A DNA stretch of 64,000 nucleotides from Bradyrhizobium huanghuaihaiense. Its GTDB lineage: Bacteria; Pseudomonadota; Alphaproteobacteria; Rhizobiales; Xanthobacteraceae. The position numbers and the translations under genes are program-made. Positions 35,152 to 43,427 of this stretch are shown piece after piece; the first letter of the stretch is position 1; each line of letters opens with the position of its first letter. The DNA lies in NCBI RefSeq assembly GCF_007830635.1, contig NZ_VLLA01000024.1, forward strand, positions 59,180 to 123,179. The letters run 5' to 3'. Under the pieces are notes generated by a model. That model did not search any database. It had not been told where the DNA came from and saw only the letters and a list, made by a program, of their open reading frames with translations.

Positions 35152-35585
35152 ATCTGCCTGCTATTCGGCTTTTCGCTCTGTGCCGCTCCGGATGATTCTT
35201 ACGCATCCAAGTCGAATTGTCGCAGTGGGCTGCGCCATTTGACGAGCCTATCCGGTCAAGCTGCTTCTCGCGCCGGAAACGAAAAACCCCGGCATGAAAG
35301 CCGGGGCTCCCGTGATGCCACGACGTACATCCGGCCGCGACAAGCAGGCGACAGTTAGCACGGAGTTTTCGAAGAAAATGTGACCTTCGCCTCGTCGTTC
35401 TTGAATGCCGGCCGATTTCAGCGTGCTCGTTCATTTCATCGAGTGGGGCACTCTATTTCTTCTGTCCAAGACCTACGAACGGGCGGGACAACGGATCCCA
35501 TCGAGCCGCTTTCGCGCGGAGACTTGCGATCGGCTCGTTCAATGATTTAGATGGGAAGGTGTTTTTTCTTTTTGGAGCAAATGAC
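35152..35585. other. Intergenic region with a minus-strand terminator
   Basis: No gene is supported. CCCCGGC / GCCGGGG (35287-35306, 6-nt loop) followed on the minus strand by TTTTTC is a convincing terminator, yet no reverse-strand gene is evident to its right. A small RNA or lost gene between 35310 and 35550 is possible. Confidence 0.5.
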
Positions 35586-35792
35586 GTGGCGTTAGGGACT
35601 GTTAAGTGGTTCAACCCGACCAAAGGCTATGGGTTCATTGCGCCGGACGACGGTGGCAACGATGTTTTCGTGCACATCTCGGCGGTAGAGAAGGCCGGCT
35701 ATACCTCGCTTGTTGAAGGCGCGAAGGTCAGCTACGAGCTGGTGATGAACCGCAGCGGCAAACAAGCCGCAGAAAATCTCCGCCTAGGATAA
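35586..35792 (+). CDS. Cold-shock-domain protein (CspA family)
   Basis: A 68-residue single cold-shock domain. RNP1 is KGYGFIAPDDG and RNP2 is VFVHISAVEK; the usual opening GTVKWFNPTKGYGF is complete. Such proteins bind single-stranded RNA/DNA and melt mRNA structure. The start is GTG 35586 (read as Met), with GGAG 9 bp upstream, giving the normal family length. Upstream in-frame codons would add an atypical hydrophobic extension. Confidence 0.9.
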   Translation: MALGTVKWFNPTKGYGFIAPDDGGNDVFVHISAVEKAGYTSLVEGAKVSYELVMNRSGKQAAENLRLG

Positions 35793-35823
35793 GGCGCAGC
35801 TCGACGTCCTGGCATACTTTGAG

Positions 35824-36165
35824 CTAGCCTGAATCTCGTGGTTTTGAGACCTTTGGAAGATATCCTAGTTGGCGCTCGAGGGCGGCCAAAGTCGAGTGGG
35901 CTGAATCCAAACGTGCGGTCGCCTCAGTTAGGTTGGCCCACGCTTCGTTCTGCCGCGAGACAGCTGCCGAGCCGATCTTAATGCTATTCTTAAGACACCG
36001 CGTGTCTTGGCTGCGTAAGGCGCGCCCCAATTCAGGCAGTATCCTGGTCACCGCTCGATGCGCGGAACGTTCTTTTCGCTCCAGGCGGCCGACCACGGCG
36101 AAGGCCTCACGATAGTTCCATATCGCTTCGATGGCTCTGTTTTCAAGATCGCTTTTGTCGCTCAT
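35824..36165 (-). CDS. Hypothetical coiled-coil-like protein
   Basis: A 113-residue, mostly helical protein (ENRAIEAIWNYREAFAVVGR, LERKERSAHRAVTRILPELG, LTEATARLDSAHSTLAALER) ending KVSKPRDSG. No family is recognised, no signal or membrane helix. Codon choice looks natural and the other strand offers nothing better. Confidence 0.5.
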   Translation of the reverse strand: MSDKSDLENRAIEAIWNYREAFAVVGRLERKERSAHRAVTRILPELGRALRSQDTRCLKNSIKIGSAAVSRQNEAWANLTEATARLDSAHSTLAALERQLGYLPKVSKPRDSG

Positions 36166-36872
36166 CCGGTTCTCTTCTCACTCGAGCTCTTAGCGGTCAT
36201 CATTTGCGCGAGATCCTCCTCTGGGTCCGCGCGGCGAATTGTCGTAACCCCTGTAGGGGCGGGAAGGCCTGGCGCAAGCCGGCAGCGTCCATTGGAAGGG
36301 GCTGACTCGATCAGACATCCAGCGTGCTCGCATTCTAGTCTGTGAGCTTCACACAGAGCGGCCAAGCATCGAGACACGACCGATCATCGCAGAGTGGCAG
36401 TTTCGTGGCAGTCGTTGTGCGGCATCGACCAAACGGTGACGGATCACAACTACGGCCAGCCGCTCTCGTGAATGGGGCGTGCTGCCGACGCGCGATCGCG
36501 GAAGCGGAGATCCGTCCGTCTCGATTACAGAGGGCTAAGCAGCATTGGATTCGTTGGGCCAGCTCTCTCGGTGGGCTCCCAAATCGCCACGTTCTCCTTG
36601 ATGTCAGCTCTGTTTGGATCGAGCGCACCAACGGCCTCTTCGATGGATGGATCTGGCCGAAGGACGGCTGAAGCCTCGACCGCCTTTGGCGCAACAGCGG
36701 CGTCACAACTTTCTTCCCCTGCCGGCTGCGCCGCCATTCCTCGCGCGAGACAAGAAAGTTCCTCCTTTGCTGTCCAGCCCCTTCGGGGTGCGCCGTCGAT
36801 CGCCTCCGGCCTGTCGATCACCATCGAGGCCGCAAGGTGCGGGCTCGAAAACAGAGATCAAGGAGAACTACC
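36166..36872. other. Long intergenic or decayed stretch
   Basis: About 700 bp with several overlapping frames on both strands, none showing a recognisable domain, ribosome site or consistent codon bias. It separates cargo genes from the first DUF736 gene. The last 60 bp should hold the promoter of that gene. Confidence 0.5.
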
Positions 36873-37199
36873 ATGGCGACCATCGGCACCTTCAAGAAGA
36901 CCGGCAACAACGAGTTCAACGGCGAGATCGTCACTCTCTCGCTCCAGGCGAGGAACGTCCGCATCGTCCCCGAAACCAGCCGCTCGGGCGACAACGCCCC
37001 CAGCCACCGGATCTATGTCGGCCGGGTCGAGATCGGGGCCGCCTGGTCCAAGCGCTCCAACGAAGGCCGCGATTATCTCGGCCTCAAGCTCGACGATCCG
37101 AGCTTCACCGCCCCGATCTTCGCCAACCTCTTCGCCGATGAAGAGGGCGAGGGCTTCAGCCTGATCTGGTCTCGCCCCAACCGTCGCAACGGCGACTGA
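36873..37199 (+). CDS. DUF736 protein, copy 1
   Basis: A 108-residue DUF736 protein: MATIGTFKKTGNNEFNGEIV, LSLQARNVRIVP, HRIYVGRVEIGAAWSKRSNE, DYLGLKLDDPSFTAPIFANL. It is a small beta-rich protein nearly always found on rhizobial ICEs and conjugative plasmids. AAGGAG precedes ATG 36873. A second, shorter-tailed paralogue lies within the transfer operon at 43088. Function unknown; this one is monocistronic, with a strong hairpin after it. Confidence 0.9.
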   Translation: MATIGTFKKTGNNEFNGEIVTLSLQARNVRIVPETSRSGDNAPSHRIYVGRVEIGAAWSKRSNEGRDYLGLKLDDPSFTAPIFANLFADEEGEGFSLIWSRPNRRNGD

Positions 37200-37211
37200 G
37201 CCGATCCGCAA

Positions 37212-37240
37212 TGCCCCGCCCGGCTGGCCCGGGCGGGGCA
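37212..37240 (+). terminator. Hairpin after DUF736 copy 1
   Basis: TGCCCCGCCCGG / CCGGGCGGGGCA form a 12-bp stem with a 5-nt loop 12 bp after the stop. There is no clear T tract, so termination efficiency is uncertain. Confidence 0.55.
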
Positions 37241-37315
37241 CCGCCACGCTGAGGAAGCGCGAAGGCACCTCGTTTGCCGTGACGGCGCAAGCGGCAAGGG
37301 CGTAACCGATGCCGA

Positions 37316-37726
37316 TCAGCGGCCGCGTGCCGATTTGATTGGACGTCTTTGGTTGGCCTCGATCACGCTCTCGACGATGTCTTCCCAGTCCGGACAAATG
37401 GCGACGAGACGATCCAGCACTGTGGGATCCCGTTCGATCTGGCCAAGCGCCTGAGCGCGCCACTGGTCGTTGAAACTAATGCTCATCAGTCCCAGGCATT
37501 CGACAACCGAACTGTCGGGGAGCAAGTGCTCCATCGTTGCCGTCACTATGCCGGTCCACTGTTGGATCAGATGCCACGGCTCCGCCTCGCGCCGCGCCTC
37601 CAACTTCTCTCCGAGCAGGCCAATCAGCGCAAAGAACCGCGTTGGCCAAGGTTGCGGCCTGAGTTCCGTGACCAGAGCATCCACTGTCTCGCGAATGTCG
37701 GCTGGCAAGTGCTCGTACAGAGTCAT
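37316..37726 (-). CDS. Hypothetical protein
   Basis: A 136-residue, predominantly helical soluble protein beginning MTLYEHLPADIRETVDALVT, then WPTRFFALIGLLGEKLEARR and LDRLVAICPDWEDIVESVIE. No family is recognised. It is located 160 bp before the qseC-like gene and on the same strand, but downstream of it, so it could be expressed from the qseC promoter. Confidence 0.5.
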   Translation of the reverse strand: MTLYEHLPADIRETVDALVTELRPQPWPTRFFALIGLLGEKLEARREAEPWHLIQQWTGIVTATMEHLLPDSSVVECLGLMSISFNDQWRAQALGQIERDPTVLDRLVAICPDWEDIVESVIEANQRRPIKSARGR

Positions 37727-37889
37727 GAGGCCTACTCCATCTCCCCAGCATGCTCGTCCGTTTCTGAACTAGGCATGCGCTTTGGAGACAGATCAGATTT
37801 ACGTAAAGCCGACTATCAACTTATGCGTGAGGCAATGCGGAGTTGATTCACGACGTGCCGGTGTTGCGGTGGGGCACAAAATTGTCGCG

Positions 37890-38123
37890 TCATCGAGCCC
37901 GATGGGAATGAACCGTCGTTCGCTTGACGAGATCGGTTGCTTCGACGCCGAGCGCCTCCGCGATTCGGCCAAGCACGGTCACGCTGGCCGACACATCTGC
38001 GCGTTCAATTGCGCCGACGTAACGGACGCTTAGTCCAGCGCCATCGGCCAACTCTTCCTGCGTCATTTTCTTCACATGACGTATCCGACGCAGATTGACC
38101 GCCATGACCTCCTTGAGATCCAT
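37890..38123 (-). CDS. qseC: QseC-like XRE regulator (C-protein type)
   Basis: A 77-residue single-domain HTH_3 protein: MAVNLRRIRHVKKMTQEELA, GLSVRYVGAIERADVSASVT, VLGRIAEALGVEATDL. Size and sequence match the controller-protein group to which QseC of Mesorhizobium ICEMlSymR7A belongs. It is divergent from a DUF2285 (QseM-like) gene, with a double operator in between, as in R7A, where QseC concentration decides whether qseM is on. ATG 38123 is preferred; a GTG at 38141 would abut the operator. Confidence 0.82.
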   Translation of the reverse strand: MDLKEVMAVNLRRIRHVKKMTQEELADGAGLSVRYVGAIERADVSASVTVLGRIAEALGVEATDLVKRTTVHSHRAR

Positions 38124-38141
38124 GGCAACAAGGGAACTCAC

Positions 38142-38176
38142 ATCGGAATGATCGTTCCAGGAACGATCGTTCCGAT
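38142..38176. promoter_or_regulatory. Twin QseC operator
   Basis: Two adjacent 14-bp palindromes share one spacer base: GGAATGATCGTTCC (38145-38158, one mismatch) and GGAACGATCGTTCC (38160-38173, perfect). The full 35 bp is itself a palindrome centred on 38159. One strong and one weaker site next to the regulator's own start is the layout that gives C-protein and QseC switches their bistability. Confidence 0.8.
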
Positions 38177-38354
38177 TCGTGCGTCACTGTGCTATTCATA
38201 TCGTCTGGCTAGGCCCTGGTGTGCCGCTTCCGGGGAGCGCCGCGATGCGATCTGCGCATCACGGCACAATTCGAGTGTGACGATTTCCCAGCTTGCAAAG
38301 TTCTGGAGCTTAGATGAATTCTAATCGCTGCATCAATGCTGAGGGGCAATTGCA

Positions 38355-38618
38355 ATGAACGGCGCGCCATTCCAGGACCGGCCGCCAATAACGGATCGCG
38401 TCAACGCCTATGACGAGAAACATCTTGCTATCTACGTTCGGTTGTTGATGGCCGAAGAGGAGGGCGCCGACTGGCGCGAGGTGGTCAGCGTGATCTTCGG
38501 CCTCGACCCCACGCGCGAACCAGATCGTGCCAAAAATGTCCATGATAGCCATCTCGCCCGCGCGCGATGGATGGTGGAAGCCGGATATCAGGGCCTTTTG
38601 GAACCGCGGATGCAGTGA
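38355..38618 (+). CDS. qseM: QseM-like antiactivator (DUF2285)
   Basis: An 87-residue DUF2285 protein: YDEKHLAIYVRLLMAEEEGA, DWREVVSVIFGLDPTREPDR, SHLARARWMVEAGYQGLLEP. In ICEMlSymR7A, QseM of this family binds and inactivates the quorum-sensing activator TraR and the excision activator FseA, keeping transfer off in most cells. GAGGGG lies 9 bp before the ATG. It is immediately followed by the fseA-like locus. No traR/traI is within the window. Confidence 0.85.
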   Translation: MNGAPFQDRPPITDRVNAYDEKHLAIYVRLLMAEEEGADWREVVSVIFGLDPTREPDRAKNVHDSHLARARWMVEAGYQGLLEPRMQ

Positions 38619-38737
38619 TTTGCGCCCCAATCACGCAAATTGCGATCTCGCGTGATGCAACCTCCGGGTCTGGTCTCTTGTAGCGTCTTTAGGGATCGTG
38701 GTGCGGGGCACAGAACAAAAAGACGAGAAGACAGACC

Positions 38738-39524
38738 ATGCCGACCCAGTACTGGCGCTCGCCGGAGACCATCGAACGCCTGAATCGTCTTGAGCGCCCG
38801 GGTTTTGCCCTCGAATTCCTTCGTCGCAATGCCGACTACCGCCGCGACTTCGCCCGCACTGAGCGACAGATCGCGCGCGGCGAATCCGATCCCAACACCA
38901 TCCGAACCAGTTTCGCACGTCGATGGAGGTTGCGGTGTCGCCCATGACCCCGCCTCTCCGGTTTGGCCCGAACCAGCCATTTGGCTGCCCGAGGCATCAC
39001 CGGGAACATTGATCCTGACGCCCGCGCCGCCGGACTTCGAGACCGTTCATTCGATTGATCGCAACGCTTTCGGACTGTCGATCGTCGGGCGGACAGATGC
39101 TGACGGTCGCGAGCTGGTTGTCGCCGACGGCTCGGGTGAGCTCCATGTCAGTTTGCGCGACGAGCAGGCCGCGCGCCGTCCCGCCGTGCTTGTGCCGCTC
39201 GACGGCATGGGCGAACTGCGGGCCGACGTGGCGCTACACTTCGTGCGTCGCCTCAGCGGCCAGCGCACCGGTCTTCTCCCGGCGGCGCTGCGGCTGACGT
39301 CGTTTCAGAAACGGCGACTGATTCAGCTCCTGCACGCCTTCGACGTCCACGACCTGGGTGGCGGCCCGCGAGACGTGGCAGCGAAGGTGCTCGCCTCCGA
39401 CCACGCTCAGCGCCGCTCGGTCGAGTGGAAGGATTCTCATGCCCGCCGCAAGGCGAACCGGCTCATTCACGATTCAATCGCTTTGGTCGAGCGCGGCTAT
39501 CTGAAACTTCTACGCGGCCTCTGA
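38738..39524 (+). CDS. fseA: FseA-like activator encoded across a +1 frameshift (DUF6499 + DUF2285)
   Basis: Frame one (38738-38947) encodes a DUF6499 segment (MPTQYWRSPETIERLNRLER, FALEFLRRNADYRRDFART, SFARRWRLRCRP, stop). The +1 frame, open to 39524, encodes a DUF2285 segment (WLPEASPGTLILTPAPPDFE, LTSFQKRRLIQLLHAFDVHD, VLASDHAQRRSVEWKDSHAR). No start codon exists near the overlap in the second frame. In ICEMlSymR7A the corresponding pair is joined by programmed +1 ribosomal frameshifting to make FseA, which turns on rdfS and hence excision. The shift here should fall just before TGA 38945. Confidence 0.82.
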
Positions 39525-39727
39525 TCGGCTCCCCGATTCCTTCAAGCCATCGACCTGATGAGTTAGTTGCGCCCCGGTAGTACGCCTGGCTTCGCCTGGT
39601 TGCGACGATGGGGGGACACAAACGTACGTCAATTTTCGTCCACCCCCAACGCCTGAACTCTCCGCCACTCTGGCCCGGACATGCCGCGACTTGGCCGCGG
39701 CACTTCGAGGCAAGACGGAGATCTCCC

Positions 39728-39979
39728 ATGCTCGACAGGCCTGCGCAACTCGCCACCCGTTACGTGCGCACCCCCGAGGCCGCGCGCCTCCTCGGCATCT
39801 CGCCGCGCACGCTTGAAAAATATCGCTGCCATGGCAATGGCCCGACTTTTCGCAAGCTCGGCGGCCGCGTTGTCTACGCCATCGGCGATCTCGAAGCCTG
39901 GGCCGATCAGGCCGCCTGCAGCTCAACGTCGGATCCGCGCTACCTCGAAGCGCGCGCCGCCGGCAACGCGCATCGCTAA
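39728..39979 (+). CDS. rdfS: RdfS-like excisionase / HTH_17 regulator
   Basis: An 83-residue HTH_17 (AlpA/MerR-like) protein: RYVRTPEAARLLGISPRTLE, KYRCHGNGPTFRKLGGRVVY, AIGDLEAWADQA. Location right after the fseA-like locus and before a repA-like gene matches rdfS of ICEMlSymR7A, which controls excision by the integrase and turns on transfer genes. The upstream 200 bp (39525-39727) should hold the FseA-dependent promoter. No integrase is present in the window. Confidence 0.78.
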   Translation: MLDRPAQLATRYVRTPEAARLLGISPRTLEKYRCHGNGPTFRKLGGRVVYAIGDLEAWADQAACSSTSDPRYLEARAAGNAHR

Positions 39980-39992
39980 GGCAACGCTCGTC

Positions 39993-41108
39993 ATGTCGTC
40001 GCGTCGCCTCATCACACCCAGCGAGCGAAGCAAGCTCGACCCGTTCGTTGTCGCCACCGGTGATGCCAGCCCGCGTGATCAACGCGACCTGATGGAGCGC
40101 CCGTTCTTTTCGCTCGCCAAGGCCAAGCGAACAAGACCGATCCTCTACCAGACCGGCGACGTGTGTGTCGAAGTCTATGCAGTTCCTGAGCACGGTATGG
40201 CGACCATTTGGGATGCCGACGTGCTGATTTGGGCGGCGAGCCAGATTGTCGAGGCCGAGAACCTCGGTCTGAAGACCTCGCGCTTCCTGCGCTTCACACC
40301 CTACCAGCTTCTGACCGCAGTCGGCCGGCAGACCGGCGCCCGCGACTACAAGCTCTTGAAGGGGGCATTGGCCCGCCTGCAGGCGACCGTCATCCGCACC
40401 AGCATCCGGCAGGGGGAGCATTGGCGGCGCCACCAGTTCTCATGGATCAACGAATGGGAGGAATGCGCGACGCGCGACGGTCGGGTGCAGGGAATGGAAT
40501 TCGTCCTTCCCGACTGGCTCTATCGCGGCGTCATCGATCGCTCACTCGTTCTCACGATCGATCCGGCCTATTTCAGCCTGACTGGTGGGATCGAGCGCTG
40601 GCTCTACCGCGTCGCGCGCAAGCATGCTGGCCGCCAGCCGAGAGGTTGGCTGTTCGAGGTCGCACACCTCCATGAGAAATCCGGCAGCCTCGCCAAGCCT
40701 GCAGACTTCGCCTTTGATCTCCGCCGGATCGCGGCACGTCAACCGCTGCCAGGCTACTGCCTGAGCATCGAACGCAGGGAACGCCGAGAGCTATTGCGCA
40801 TCCTGCCATCGAAGTCATTCACAGCTCCTGTGGACGGCGCTGTGAATCAGCTCGGGACTTCGGGCGTTCACACTATCGGGACTCCGGGCGTGCCGGTATC
40901 GGGATTCCGGGAGTGCAAACCACAGCTAACGCTTTGGCCAGGAAACACGATCGCCTGCCCTAACTTAGAGTCTAACTTAGAATCTAACTGTTGTAGTGGG
41001 GCCGCGCGTCTTGCGGATAACACCGACATCCGCGCTCAGCCGCCAACCGAGCACCCAAGCCAACCATCTCTGCCGCTTTCAGGTCGCAAGACGGGAGGCA
41101 TGCGATGA
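39993..41108 (+). CDS. RepA-like replication initiator (RPA family)
   Basis: A 371-residue protein of the replication-initiator-A group typical of IncP-like plasmids and ICEs: LDPFVVATGDASPRDQRDLM, RPILYQTGDVCVEVYAVPEH, IWAASQIVEAENLGLKTSRF, FSWINEWEECATRDGRVQGM, WLYRVARKHAGRQPRGWLFE. The C-terminal 80 codons contain iteron-like repeats. Such proteins let an excised ICE replicate transiently. The ATG at 39993 follows rdfS by 13 bp; the stop overlaps parA by four bases. Confidence 0.85.
   Translation: MSSRRLITPSERSKLDPFVVATGDASPRDQRDLMERPFFSLAKAKRTRPILYQTGDVCVEVYAVPEHGMATIWDADVLIWAASQIVEAENLGLKTSRFLRFTPYQLLTAVGRQTGARDYKLLKGALARLQATVIRTSIRQGEHWRRHQFSWINEWEECATRDGRVQGMEFVLPDWLYRGVIDRSLVLTIDPAYFSLTGGIERWLYRVARKHAGRQPRGWLFEVAHLHEKSGSLAKPADFAFDLRRIAARQPLPGYCLSIERRERRELLRILPSKSFTAPVDGAVNQLGTSGVHTIGTPGVPVSGFRECKPQLTLWPGNTIACPNLESNLESNCCSGAARLADNTDIRAQPPTEHPSQPSLPLSGRKTGGMR
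40817..40996. repeat. Iteron-like repeats within the 3' end of the repA-like gene
   Basis: Three 16-bp direct repeats, TCGGGACTTCGGGCGT (40852), TCGGGACTCCGGGCGT (40876) and TCGGGATTCCGGGAGT (40899), lie 23-24 bp apart. They are preceded by the inverted repeat ATTCACAGC / GCTGTGAAT (40817-40847) and followed by the AT-rich 12-bp tandem TAACTTAGAGTC, TAACTTAGAATC, TAACTGTTGTAG (40961-40996). Iterons plus an AT-rich unwinding-like element are the ingredients of a plasmid origin. Confidence 0.6.
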
Positions 41109-41743
41109 TCGTCGCCGTGCTCAACCAGAAAGGCGGTGTCGGCAAGACCACGCTCGCCCTGCACCTCGCCGGCGTATGGGCGCTGCGCGGAAAGCGCGTG
41201 ACGCTGATCGACGCTGACCCCCAGGGCTCCGCATTGGACTGGTCGCAGCAGCGTGCGCGGGAGAATGTCGCACGGCTATTCGGCGTCGTTGGCCTCGCGC
41301 GCGATACGCTCCACCGCGAGGCGCCGGAAATCGCACGCACCGCCGATCATGTCGTCATTGACGGACCGCCGCGCGTCGCGGGACTGATGCGTTCGGCGCT
41401 GCTGGCGGCGGATCTCGTGTTGATCCCCGTGCAGCCGTCGCCATTCGACGGCTGGGCCTCGGCCGAGATGCTCGCTCTGCTGCGAGAGGCTCGCATCTAT
41501 CGTCCGCAGCTTCCTGCTCGCTTTGTGCTCAACCGCTGCGGCGCGCGCACGATCATCGCCCGCGAGACTGCCGAAACTCTCGCCGACCACGATCCGCCGG
41601 TGCTCGCCAGCACCATCGGCCAACGCGTTGTCTTCGCCGACGCCGCTCAGTCCGGACGGCTCGTCTTCGAGTTCGTCGAGCAGAGCGCCGCCGCCCGCGA
41701 GATCGCCGCGCTCGCGGCAGAAGTTGCGAGGTTCGCGCCATGA
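41105..41743 (+). CDS. parA: ParA-family ATPase
   Basis: A 212-residue deviant-Walker ATPase: MIVAVLNQKGGVGKTTLALH (Walker A KGGVGKTT), VTLIDADPQGSALDW, DHVVIDGPPRVAGLMRSALL. It is the short ParA type found with small ribbon-helix-helix partners. It overlaps the repA-like gene (ATGA), and the next gene overlaps it likewise. It probably partitions the replicating excised circle. Confidence 0.93.
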   Translation: MIVAVLNQKGGVGKTTLALHLAGVWALRGKRVTLIDADPQGSALDWSQQRARENVARLFGVVGLARDTLHREAPEIARTADHVVIDGPPRVAGLMRSALLAADLVLIPVQPSPFDGWASAEMLALLREARIYRPQLPARFVLNRCGARTIIARETAETLADHDPPVLASTIGQRVVFADAAQSGRLVFEFVEQSAAAREIAALAAEVARFAP

Positions 41744-42006
41744 GCGACCGCTCTATCAAACGCGGCTTCGCCTCGCGTCCGGGCGATGCCGAGAGCTGGA
41801 TCAAAGCCAGTGATACGCCGCCACGCAGCGTGAATGATGCTGCCGCATTCACCGCGCGCCTGACGATTGACGTCACGCCCACGCTGCGCGGCCGCATCAA
41901 GGTCGCCGCGTTCCAGCGCGGCGTGACCGTCGCCGACATGCTGCGCGAATTGCTGGCGCGAGAGTTCCCCGCTGACGCCCCGGAGAACCGTCATGAACGA
42001 CAATGA
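41740..42006 (+). CDS. ParA partner, ribbon-helix-helix-like
   Basis: An 88-residue protein with a disordered N-terminus (SDRSIKRGFASRPGDAESWI) and a C-terminal segment ARLTIDVTPTLRGRIKVAAF and RGVTVADMLRELLAREFP, the beta-alpha-alpha pattern of ParG/CopG-type ribbon-helix-helix proteins. It overlaps parA by four bases, so it is presumably the centromere-binding partner. Confidence 0.75.
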   Translation: MSDRSIKRGFASRPGDAESWIKASDTPPRSVNDAAAFTARLTIDVTPTLRGRIKVAAFQRGVTVADMLRELLAREFPADAPENRHERQ

Positions 42007-42511
42007 AGCCTTGCCGCCGCGTGCAGTGCCGCCCTCGCATCGACGGGATGTCGCGCTCACCCATGTCGAGCTGACCTGGATCGAGAAGCGGATCGAGCAC
42101 TGGCTGCGCTTCGGCCGCCGCGCGGAGGAGAAGATTCTCGACCGTCGCCGCAGCATCTCGAGCTTTGAGCCGGGCAGCATCTTCGGCTTCGTCCGCTGGG
42201 CATCGAACGACTATGGCACCGTGGTGTCGCGCATGGACATCGTGCGTGCCGTGGAAGCCGGGCAGCGCTATCAGACGCTGCCCTTCGTCCGCCCCGGTGG
42301 CGAAATCCTGCTGCGCGTTGATAGCTGGCCGAAGGTCGAGCGCGTGTTGCAGGCCATCGACGCCATCGAGGCGCTCTCCATCGATCCGGCTGACGCCGCA
42401 CCCGAATACTGGCGGCATCTCCACAACCGTCTCGCCGCCGACCATGTGCCGCGCGCCTACACGCGCGAGCAGCATATCGCCTGGCTCAAGCGCCGGAGCG
42501 TCACGCCATGA
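41993..42511 (+). CDS. DUF2840 protein
   Basis: A 172-residue DUF2840 protein: THVELTWIEKRIEHWLRFGR, FEPGSIFGFVRWASNDYGTV, YQTLPFVRPGGEILLRVDSW, WRHLHNRLAADHVPRAYTRE. It is a conserved cytosolic component of ICE transfer operons without known biochemistry. It overlaps the genes on both sides (14 and 4 bp), indicating one tightly coupled transcript parA-RHH-DUF2840-traF. Confidence 0.88.
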   Translation: MNDNEALPPRAVPPSHRRDVALTHVELTWIEKRIEHWLRFGRRAEEKILDRRRSISSFEPGSIFGFVRWASNDYGTVVSRMDIVRAVEAGQRYQTLPFVRPGGEILLRVDSWPKVERVLQAIDAIEALSIDPADAAPEYWRHLHNRLAADHVPRAYTREQHIAWLKRRSVTP

Positions 42512-43053
42512 CCCGCTTCGGCTATCTCATGTTGACCTACCTTGCGGCGCTGGTCGCCGGCGCCCTGGCCCTCGTTCATCCTGCGCCGCGGCTGATTTGG
42601 AACGCTACCGCGAGCACGCCAATAGGGCTCTACGCGCTGCATCCGCTCGGAGAGCTGCGCGACTTGGAACTGGTCGCGGTACGGCTGCCGGAACCGATCG
42701 CCAGCTTCCTTGCCGATGGCGGCTTTCTTCCAAAAGGTCTGCCGCTGCTGAAGCGTGTGATGGCGCTGCCCGGGCAAACCGTGTGCCGGTCGGGCGATGC
42801 CATCACGGTCGATGCTGTCGATGTCGGCGCCGCACACGAGCACGATCATCGCGGCCGTCCGCTGCCGCGTTGGAGCGGTTGCCATACCCTCGAACCGGGC
42901 GAGGTCTTTCTCATGAACCCGACCGTCCCAGACAGCCTGGACGGCCGCTATTTCGGCGCGCTCCCCGTCAGCTCGATCGTCGCGCGCGCAGTCCCGCTTT
43001 GGACGGACGAAGCCGCCGACGGCCGTTTCGTCTGGCGCGCCGCCACTCATTGA
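42508..43053 (+). CDS. traF: TraF-type signal peptidase (S26)
   Basis: A 181-residue S26 peptidase. It has one N-terminal membrane helix (YLMLTYLAALVAGALALV), catalytic Ser36 in NATASTPIGLYAL and the general-base Lys82 in PLLKRVMALPGQTVCRSGDA, then GEVFLMNPTVPDSLDGRYFG. In RP4, TraF processes and cyclises the TrbC pilin. It is intact, although the local trb operon is not. Confidence 0.9.
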   Translation: MTRFGYLMLTYLAALVAGALALVHPAPRLIWNATASTPIGLYALHPLGELRDLELVAVRLPEPIASFLADGGFLPKGLPLLKRVMALPGQTVCRSGDAITVDAVDVGAAHEHDHRGRPLPRWSGCHTLEPGEVFLMNPTVPDSLDGRYFGALPVSSIVARAVPLWTDEAADGRFVWRAATH

Positions 43054-43087
43054 CCCGTTTCCAACCCAGCAACCCAGGAGCTTTCCC

Positions 43088-43423
43088 ATGGCACAAATCG
43101 GCCAGTTCACGCGCGATAAGTCCGGCTTCACCGGTCGCGTTGAAACGCTGTTCTTCGAGCGGATTCTCACCCTCGTCCCGGCCGAATCCTCGGATGCCGA
43201 GAACGCGCCGGACTACCGTATCCGCCTCGGCGATGCCGATGGCCCGGAGATCGGCGCAGGTTGGAAGCGGACCGGCGAGAAGGCCGGCGATTACGTTTCG
43301 CTCGTCATCGACGACCCGGCGCTGCCGCGGCCGATCCGCGCAAATCTCTTCCAGTCGGGCAACGACAAAGCGGCCTGGACGCTGAACTGGAATCGTCAGC
43401 CCCAACGCGCCGAGCGGGACTGA
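43088..43423 (+). CDS. DUF736 protein, copy 2
   Basis: A 111-residue DUF736 protein (MAQIGQFTRDKSGFTGRVET, ERILTLVPAESSDAENAPDY, RIRLGDADGPEIGAGWKRTG, DYVSLVIDDPALPRPIRANL). AGGAG precedes the ATG. It sits between traF and the lytic transglycosylase in the transfer operon, its standard place. It is diverged from copy 1 at 36873, so not a recent duplicate. Confidence 0.9.
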   Translation: MAQIGQFTRDKSGFTGRVETLFFERILTLVPAESSDAENAPDYRIRLGDADGPEIGAGWKRTGEKAGDYVSLVIDDPALPRPIRANLFQSGNDKAAWTLNWNRQPQRAERD

Positions 43424-43427
43424 TTGC

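Noticed and set aside
36342..36824. Overlapping frames on both strands upstream of the first DUF736 gene
   Set aside because: No ribosome site, domain or consistent codon bias; cannot choose a strand.
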